Shown: positions 60,501 through 64,000 of the stretch, one piece after another
How the letters are laid out: each line of letters opens with the position of its first letter
Position numbering within the stretch: the first letter of the stretch is position 1
Assembly: GCA_050247435.1 (NCBI GenBank)
Contig: JBFWUF010000027.1
Span: 1 to 64,000, forward strand
DNA from: JAJVID01 sp050247435
GTDB lineage: Bacteria > Acidobacteriota > Blastocatellia > RBC074
Length of the DNA: 64,000 nucleotides
Direction of reading: 5' to 3'
Notes under the pieces: generated by a model
The model's database searches: none
Told to the model about the DNA's origin: nothing
What the model saw: only the letters and a program-made list of their open reading frames with translations
Translations under genes and position numbers: made by a program

Positions 60501-60851
60501 ATCGGGCGTCCAGCCTTGCACGCTGTCATCGGCGGAATGAAATGTCAGTTGTTTCGCGGCGCCACCCTCGGCTGGGACGATGAAGACATCGTTGTTGCCG
60601 TTGCGGTCGGACGAGAAGGCGATCCATTTGCCATCCGGCGAAAATCGCGGATAGACGTCGCGCGCCCTGTGGACGGTGACGCGTTTTATGTTCTGTCCAT
60701 TTTCGCTGGCGGTCCAGATGTCACCGAGATAGGTGAAAACGATTTTGCCCTGGTGGTAATGCGGGTAGCGAACCAGTTTAGCCTCGCGGCCAATTGCGGC
60801 CATCGGCAGACTGAGCGCGAACAGAAGGACGAGTGGGTATATGCGTTTCAT
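57564..60851 (-). CDS. secreted Tricorn-like S41 protease
   Basis: This 1095-aa protein has a signal peptide (about 1-22), then WD40/PD40 beta-propeller repeats (many copies of SPDGKWIAF-like strands to about residue 560). A Gly-rich linker, a Tricorn C1-type segment, a PDZ domain (about 790-880) and the S41 peptidase domain follow. The catalytic Ser is in the WRSASNAEMFP segment near residue 989. Such proteases degrade peptides coming from other proteases. ATG 60851 with GGAGAGAG is used; the frame extends to 60959. Confidence 0.92.
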   Translation of the reverse strand: MKRIYPLVLLFALSLPMAAIGREAKLVRYPHYHQGKIVFTYLGDIWTASENGQNIKRVTVHRARDVYPRFSPDGKWIAFSSDRNGNNDVFIVPAEGGAAKQLTFHSADDSVQGWTPDGRAVLFASQRSEDFMGRLYTVSVDDAKERNAGSDMGVYATFSPDGKKLAINRKSQSYWRKYYRGSYQTDVTVMDIAAKKFTDVTDFDGMDSWPMWSHDGHIYFVSDREGNGLTNIWRVRESGGKAEQVTSFKTGDVRWPAMSADGKAIVFEHGFGVWKLDVVSRKAAPIKLDIAAETQENLIETRDFNSQLDDYDLAPSGRRIVLSVHGEIFTAPTDDGDLRQITNSPWRDKDPKYSPDGKWITFISDRNGREEIYIIAADGAGEPQKVTDLDTLKSNFSWSPNSKEIAFTGSDGKLRKYTLESKQTAELSSSRYGAISAPVWSPDGKWIAFSKADHTRNTDIYLIPSAGGDARAVTFDSYSDVNPRFSPDGRKLYFVRNEGGGFGGGGGQASAQIHHITLEREDHDPNDPEMRAEQSEAGEGGGQRRAGPPQRNPPPREINIDWAGLKRRTRQLTRMPSSVFNFAITPDNRTIVFVTTELAGLRSTPVIYSIQEDGRRLTRVTIGQGGAGDDEGGPGRGGFGGFGRGISGLNITRDGRSLYFREGQSVYSVSLSPSGGGAGGFAALGGGSGGQGGHRRVNFTAKVKIDKPAEWAEMFDDAWRTMKYRFYDPQMHGQNWDAARAKYQPLVADVGDRQELLNIINEMIGELNASHTGAAPGFRGREGSISTSHLGVELESDERAGRYRVTHVFEDGPADKDWVKVGEGDYLLAINGKPVKAGDNFWPLLNNDNRLNRKVAVTFNNKPAEDGAWQTRIEPISSGAFSQLRYERWVKQRGEIVEKLSNGRIGYLHIQAMNQPSLRKFEKEIRENRNKEALIIDQRWNGGGNIEQELLAILVQRQYQVWQPRGTEPSGRPFAGFFGPKVVLQNWRSASNAEMFPAGFRALGLGKTIGTPTMGAVIGTGSYSLIDGSTVRTPGVGVYLADAKRTNMENNGVQPDILVENTPEDNLAGRDRQLETAVQELLKQIGQKGTVVKKE

Positions 60852-61113
60852 AACTCTCTCCTTAAACGGGTTTGAATCAGATTGCTTGAAAGGTTGGCTG
60901 ATGACAAAGACGCGGCGGCTCACCCAGTGGTTACAACGGCGGTTACAGAGGCGCGGCAAAGAGAATTTGCCTATTTTTGGCTCTGGGCGATTGGCTTTCT
61001 CGCAAATACGAGGCTTGGCTGTTATGATCTTGGCCGTTTTATAAACAAATTAACAAACATCCACATCACCCGCAGTACCCAACATATACAGGCAAACACC
61101 AAGGAGACGAGAG

Positions 61114-61866
61114 ATGAGTCTTGATTTCCTCACCCTCGGTCAACTGCGTCGCTTCGGCGCTGCTGACCGGGCGCTGCTGCTCTTATCTATCATTTGCAGC
61201 TTCATCTATCTGGCTACGCAATATTGGCAACCATATCCGGGCAGCGTTTCGCTGAAAGCGTTGAGTATCGCGCCGCTGGCTGTGATCGCGTTCAGGGCGC
61301 TGCGAGAGTCTTCAGCCGACTCGCACGGCATTGAATGGTTGCGTGACCGGGACAATGTGATTTTAGCGATGGCGCTCGCGTTCTCTTCCCTGGGCGATGT
61401 GTTGCTCGATCTTGACCCTGTGCGTCTCTTCACCAGAGGGCTGTTCGCGTTCCTCGTGGCGCATTTCATCTACATTCTGCTCTTCGTTCGCAACTGGGTT
61501 CGGCCGTTGAGGCCGAAGGGATGGCAGTTGGCGCTCTCAGCAGCGGTCTTGATCTACAGCTTGCTGCTGTCGCAATGGCTGGCGCCGAATCTCGGAGCGG
61601 TCGCGGGGCCGGTGATGGTTTACGTTTGCGCGATCACTGTAATGGTTGTGGCGGCGGTGCTGGCGGGATTTTCAAAGCCTTGGGTTTATACAGGCGCGAT
61701 TCTGTTTCTGATCTCGGATTCGATCATCGCCGTAAGCAAGTTCAAATCACCACTGCCGGGGCGCGAATATCTAGTGTGGGCGACTTATTACTTTGGGCAG
61801 TACGGGATTGCGATAGGTTTTTTGCTGGAAAAACTGGGCGAGAAACGGCGCAAGAAACATGAGTAA
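61114..61866 (+). CDS. YhhN/TMEM86 family membrane protein
   Basis: This 250-aa polytopic protein has eight or so hydrophobic helices of the YhhN family, including FSSLGDVLLDLD near residue 90 and ILFLISDSIIAVSKF near 200. The two Asp-containing motifs fit lysoplasmalogenase members, which hydrolyse the vinyl-ether of lysoplasmalogens. Substrate here is inferred. It is read away from the Tricorn gene and has an AAGGAGACGAG site. Confidence 0.82.
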   Translation: MSLDFLTLGQLRRFGAADRALLLLSIICSFIYLATQYWQPYPGSVSLKALSIAPLAVIAFRALRESSADSHGIEWLRDRDNVILAMALAFSSLGDVLLDLDPVRLFTRGLFAFLVAHFIYILLFVRNWVRPLRPKGWQLALSAAVLIYSLLLSQWLAPNLGAVAGPVMVYVCAITVMVVAAVLAGFSKPWVYTGAILFLISDSIIAVSKFKSPLPGREYLVWATYYFGQYGIAIGFLLEKLGEKRRKKHE

Positions 61867-61921
61867 TTATGCAATTGATCTTCCGTGTTCCCCCGCCGTT
61901 CGGCGAAAATTACGGAAGGAG

Positions 61922-62173
61922 TCATCGCCTGTTTTTTCTCAATCGTACTATACGCAGCACTTCTCCAGTGTGAATGGGCGTTGCTTTGTTTAGTACTGTA
62001 TGTTGAATCGTGATCAACAATTGATCGTCGCGGCCTCGGAATCGCCCGGTTAAAGGTTGATCGCCCGTTTGCACAACCACTCCTTCACGAACCATATTCC
62101 AGAACTGTTTCTGTGTTATCCAGTATTCTTTGCCGTCGTTGCAGATGATTAAGGCGGTTTTCTTGACTTTCAT
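61922..62173 (-). CDS. unrecognised 83-aa protein
   Basis: I do not recognise this gene. MKVKKTALIICNDGKEYWITQ begins at ATG 62173; an alternative GTG at 62221 gives 99 aa. The product is basic (last residues RLRKNRR) and mixes short beta-rich segments (LLITIQHTVL). It has no signal or membrane helix. It lies alone between the YhhN gene (convergent) and aroF. Confidence 0.45.
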   Translation of the reverse strand: MKVKKTALIICNDGKEYWITQKQFWNMVREGVVVQTGDQPLTGRFRGRDDQLLITIQHTVLNKATPIHTGEVLRIVRLRKNRR

Positions 62174-62389
62174 ACCTGTAAAACTGTTAGGGAATTTACG
62201 ACCTGCCAGGCTTGTGTTCACTTCATTTCAGTAAAAAGGAAAGCCGTAAATTGCGCACGCGAGCGGGGAGCATTGTGTCACGGCAAGCAACACTCAGCAA
62301 GGAGGGGACTGGAGGCGCTGAACTGTGATGAGAAGCGCGGTCATCGCGCTTCATCACCACAGCCACAGGCGAGAATGATACTGCCGTTA

Positions 62390-63409
62390 TCAGTTCAATT
62401 CATTTTTGCGCAGATTGATGTAAGGAGCGAGTTCGCTCATCATCGTTGTGAACTCTTCAAATCTCAGCGATTGCGGTCCGTCCGACCAAGCCTCTTCAGG
62501 GCGGGGATGAACTTCGGCCATCAATCCGTCGGCGCCGACTGCGACAGACGCTTTCGCCAGCGGACGAACCAGACTGCGTTTACCCGTGGCGTGGCTTGGG
62601 TCAATGACAACAGGCAGGTGAGTCAGTTCATTGAGCAGAGGAACCGCAGCAATGTCCAGTGTGTTACGCGTGGCGGTTTCAAAGGTGCGAATGCCGCGCT
62701 CACACAACATCACATTCGGATTTCCGTGCGTCACGATGTATTCCGCCGAGAGCAGGAACTCCTTGATCGTCGCTGAAAGACCACGCTTCAACATGACTGG
62801 CTTGTTAATCTCGCCCAGTTTTTTGAGCAGCGCGAAATTTTGCATATTGCGCGCGCCGATCTGCAGAATGTCAGCGTACTCCGCCACCAATTCGACGTCC
62901 TCGGTATCAAGAACCTCAGTTATGACTTTCAACCCGGTGCGCTTGCGAGCTTCCGCCAAAAGCTTCAATCCTTCTTCAGCAAGTCCCTGAAAGTCATAAG
63001 GCGAAGTGCGCGGTTTGTAGGCTCCGCCGCGAAGAATTTTGGCGCCCGACGCCGCAACGGCCTCGGCGGTTGACATCAATTGGTCGTGGCCTTCGACCGA
63101 ACAGGGGCCAGCCATAACGACAAAACCGCCGTCGCCGATGGTCACATCGCCGATCTGGATCACGCTCCGCTGCTTCTTGACCTCTTTACTGACGAGCTTG
63201 AAGGGTTGCATGATCGGAAAGGCGTCTTCGACCCCCTCAGCCGATTTCAAATGCTCAATGTGCTCCTTTTTGTCACCGGGCCCCACGGCGGCGACGACGG
63301 TTCTTTCCGTGCCGCGAATTACGTGTGGCGTGTAGCCAAACTCGCGGATGCGGTCGCAAATGTGGTTGATCTGGTTCTCTGTCGCTTCAGCTTTCATTGC
63401 TACGATCAT
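62390..63409 (-). CDS. aroF: 3-deoxy-7-phosphoheptulonate (DAHP) synthase
   Basis: This 339-aa enzyme condenses phosphoenolpyruvate and erythrose 4-phosphate at the first shikimate step. It has an N-terminal ferredoxin-like regulatory domain (about 1-70, MIVAMKAEATENQINHI). The TIM-barrel part contains GPCSVEGHDQ, GGAYKPRTSPYDFQG, DILQIGARNMQNF, CERGIRTFE and DPSHATGKR with metal ligands. It belongs to the type I beta group found in Thermotoga and others. The domain usually senses Tyr or Phe. The pheA gene precedes it on the minus strand. Confidence 0.95.
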   Translation of the reverse strand: MIVAMKAEATENQINHICDRIREFGYTPHVIRGTERTVVAAVGPGDKKEHIEHLKSAEGVEDAFPIMQPFKLVSKEVKKQRSVIQIGDVTIGDGGFVVMAGPCSVEGHDQLMSTAEAVAASGAKILRGGAYKPRTSPYDFQGLAEEGLKLLAEARKRTGLKVITEVLDTEDVELVAEYADILQIGARNMQNFALLKKLGEINKPVMLKRGLSATIKEFLLSAEYIVTHGNPNVMLCERGIRTFETATRNTLDIAAVPLLNELTHLPVVIDPSHATGKRSLVRPLAKASVAVGADGLMAEVHPRPEEAWSDGPQSLRFEEFTTMMSELAPYINLRKNELN

Positions 63410-63500
63410 AGTTGATTGCTCCTATGGTGAAGTTGTGGTTTGAGATGGTGTTGAATGGTGGACGACATATCCACTTTTAGCTCCGCGTTCCCGGCGTCGC

Positions 63501-64000
63501 TCATTCATCGCTCGCGGTTTTGAACGCTTGTTTGTAGCAGCCCAAAACCTTAATGCTTGTGGCGAATTCGCCCAAGTGCGCCAGCGCGTTGCGAACGCGA
63601 GGCTCTTCCGTATTGCCAATAAAATCCAGGTAGAAACTGTATTCCCAGGGACGTCCGATCAGCGGACGCGATTCGATCTTCATCAAATCAATATCGCGCA
63701 GCGCAAACACTGCCATCGCCCGGTAAAGCGAGCCAGTGCGATTTTCGAGGGAAAACACAATCGAGGTCTTGTCAGCCCCGACCGGCGTCTCGGCGCAGCG
63801 ATCTTCGCGCGCGAGCAGCAAAAATCTAGTGAAATTCGCCCTGTCGTCTTCGATGCCCGGAACCAGAATTTGAGCGCCGTAAACTTCCGCCGCCGCCGCG
63901 CTTGCGATTGCCGCTGCCCCGTCTTCGCGACTTTCCATAATCATCTTGACGCTGCCCGCCGTGTCGTAGGCAGCAATGGGTTTTATCTCCGGCCTCCCGG
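63501..64000 (-). CDS. pheA: prephenate dehydratase, 3' part
   Basis: The frame runs past the right edge, so about 166 C-terminal residues are visible. GRPEIKPIAAYDTAGSVKM, just at the edge, fits the PDT catalytic core. NRTGSLYRAMAVFALRDIDLMKIESRP is the ACT regulatory domain that binds phenylalanine. The DTAGSVK segment matches the common PDT sequence as I recall it. It makes phenylpyruvate from prephenate, and with aroF 91 bases downstream it suggests a phenylalanine pathway unit. Confidence 0.9.
   Translation of the reverse strand, partial: GRPEIKPIAAYDTAGSVKMIMESREDGAAAIASAAAAEVYGAQILVPGIEDDRANFTRFLLLAREDRCAETPVGADKTSIVFSLENRTGSLYRAMAVFALRDIDLMKIESRPLIGRPWEYSFYLDFIGNTEEPRVRNALAHLGEFATSIKVLGCYKQAFKTASDE

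Overview
The window comes from a GC-rich Gram-negative bacterial chromosome, most likely an Acidobacteriota member of the Blastocatellia/Pyrinomonadaceae type. That placement is inferred from gene content, not from a marker-gene search. The supporting features are a large Oar-like TonB-dependent receptor with an N-terminal carboxypeptidase-regulatory domain, a secreted Tricorn-like protease, several secreted proteins with signal peptides ending in AQ/SQ, a dnaK-hsp20-dnaJ-hspR heat-shock operon, heptose nucleotide synthesis for LPS, and SurA/PpiC-type periplasmic chaperones. I see no rRNA, tRNA, CRISPR array, insertion sequence or prophage.

Layout, left end to 20 kb: a promoter region for a gene running off the left edge (1-130); metG-tatD (minus); a TPR protein with an NtrB/NtrC-like two-component pair (3.2-6.9 kb); a truncated Mug glycosylase and a DUF4186 gene (minus); rfaE2-mfd and two PpiC/SurA-type rotamases (7.8-14.4 kb); a YhaM-like HD nuclease; a MobA-like nucleotidyltransferase; a type II restriction-modification pair with a SfiI-like endonuclease (16.5-18.3 kb); ubiD and a secreted msrA.

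Layout, 20-44 kb: cupin and M1-like metallopeptidase (minus); a glycine-zipper protein; a zinc-ribbon/PEGA membrane protein; ctaB; an rnhA-DUF2721-pterin dehydratase group (minus); a fused alpha/beta 2-oxoacid dehydrogenase E1 with a MOSC gene; a run of small metabolic genes (DUF4432, methyltransferase, cyclase, cupin); a NagB-like protein with an altered active site and a calcineurin-like phosphatase (minus); pgsA and a PerM-type transporter; the heat-shock operon (37.9-42.1 kb); and a glycosyltransferase plus ABC-2 permease for surface polysaccharide (minus).

Layout, 44-64 kb: two tandem NlpC/P60 peptidases; a 71-aa Sm/SH3-like protein; a LytS/LytTR two-component pair; an amino-acid permease; a DUF1579-like secreted protein; a quinone oxidoreductase; a cupin; a TPR lipid-exposed or secreted protein; the TonB receptor and the Tricorn protease (minus); a YhhN membrane protein; an unrecognised small gene; and aroF with the 3' part of pheA (minus), which feed phenylalanine synthesis.

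The least conventional feature is a set of intergenic hairpins built from tandem 7- or 8-base units (14415-14509, 39872-39929, 40376-40468, 42968-43064). Each locus uses its own unit sequence. Two bracket hsp20 and a third sits directly on a start codon, so these elements occupy positions where Shine-Dalgarno sequences and terminators would be expected. Also notable are a sigma70 promoter overlapped by an HspR (HAIR) operator in front of dnaK, and the SfiI-like R-M pair with at least three matching GGCC-N5-GGCC sites in the window.
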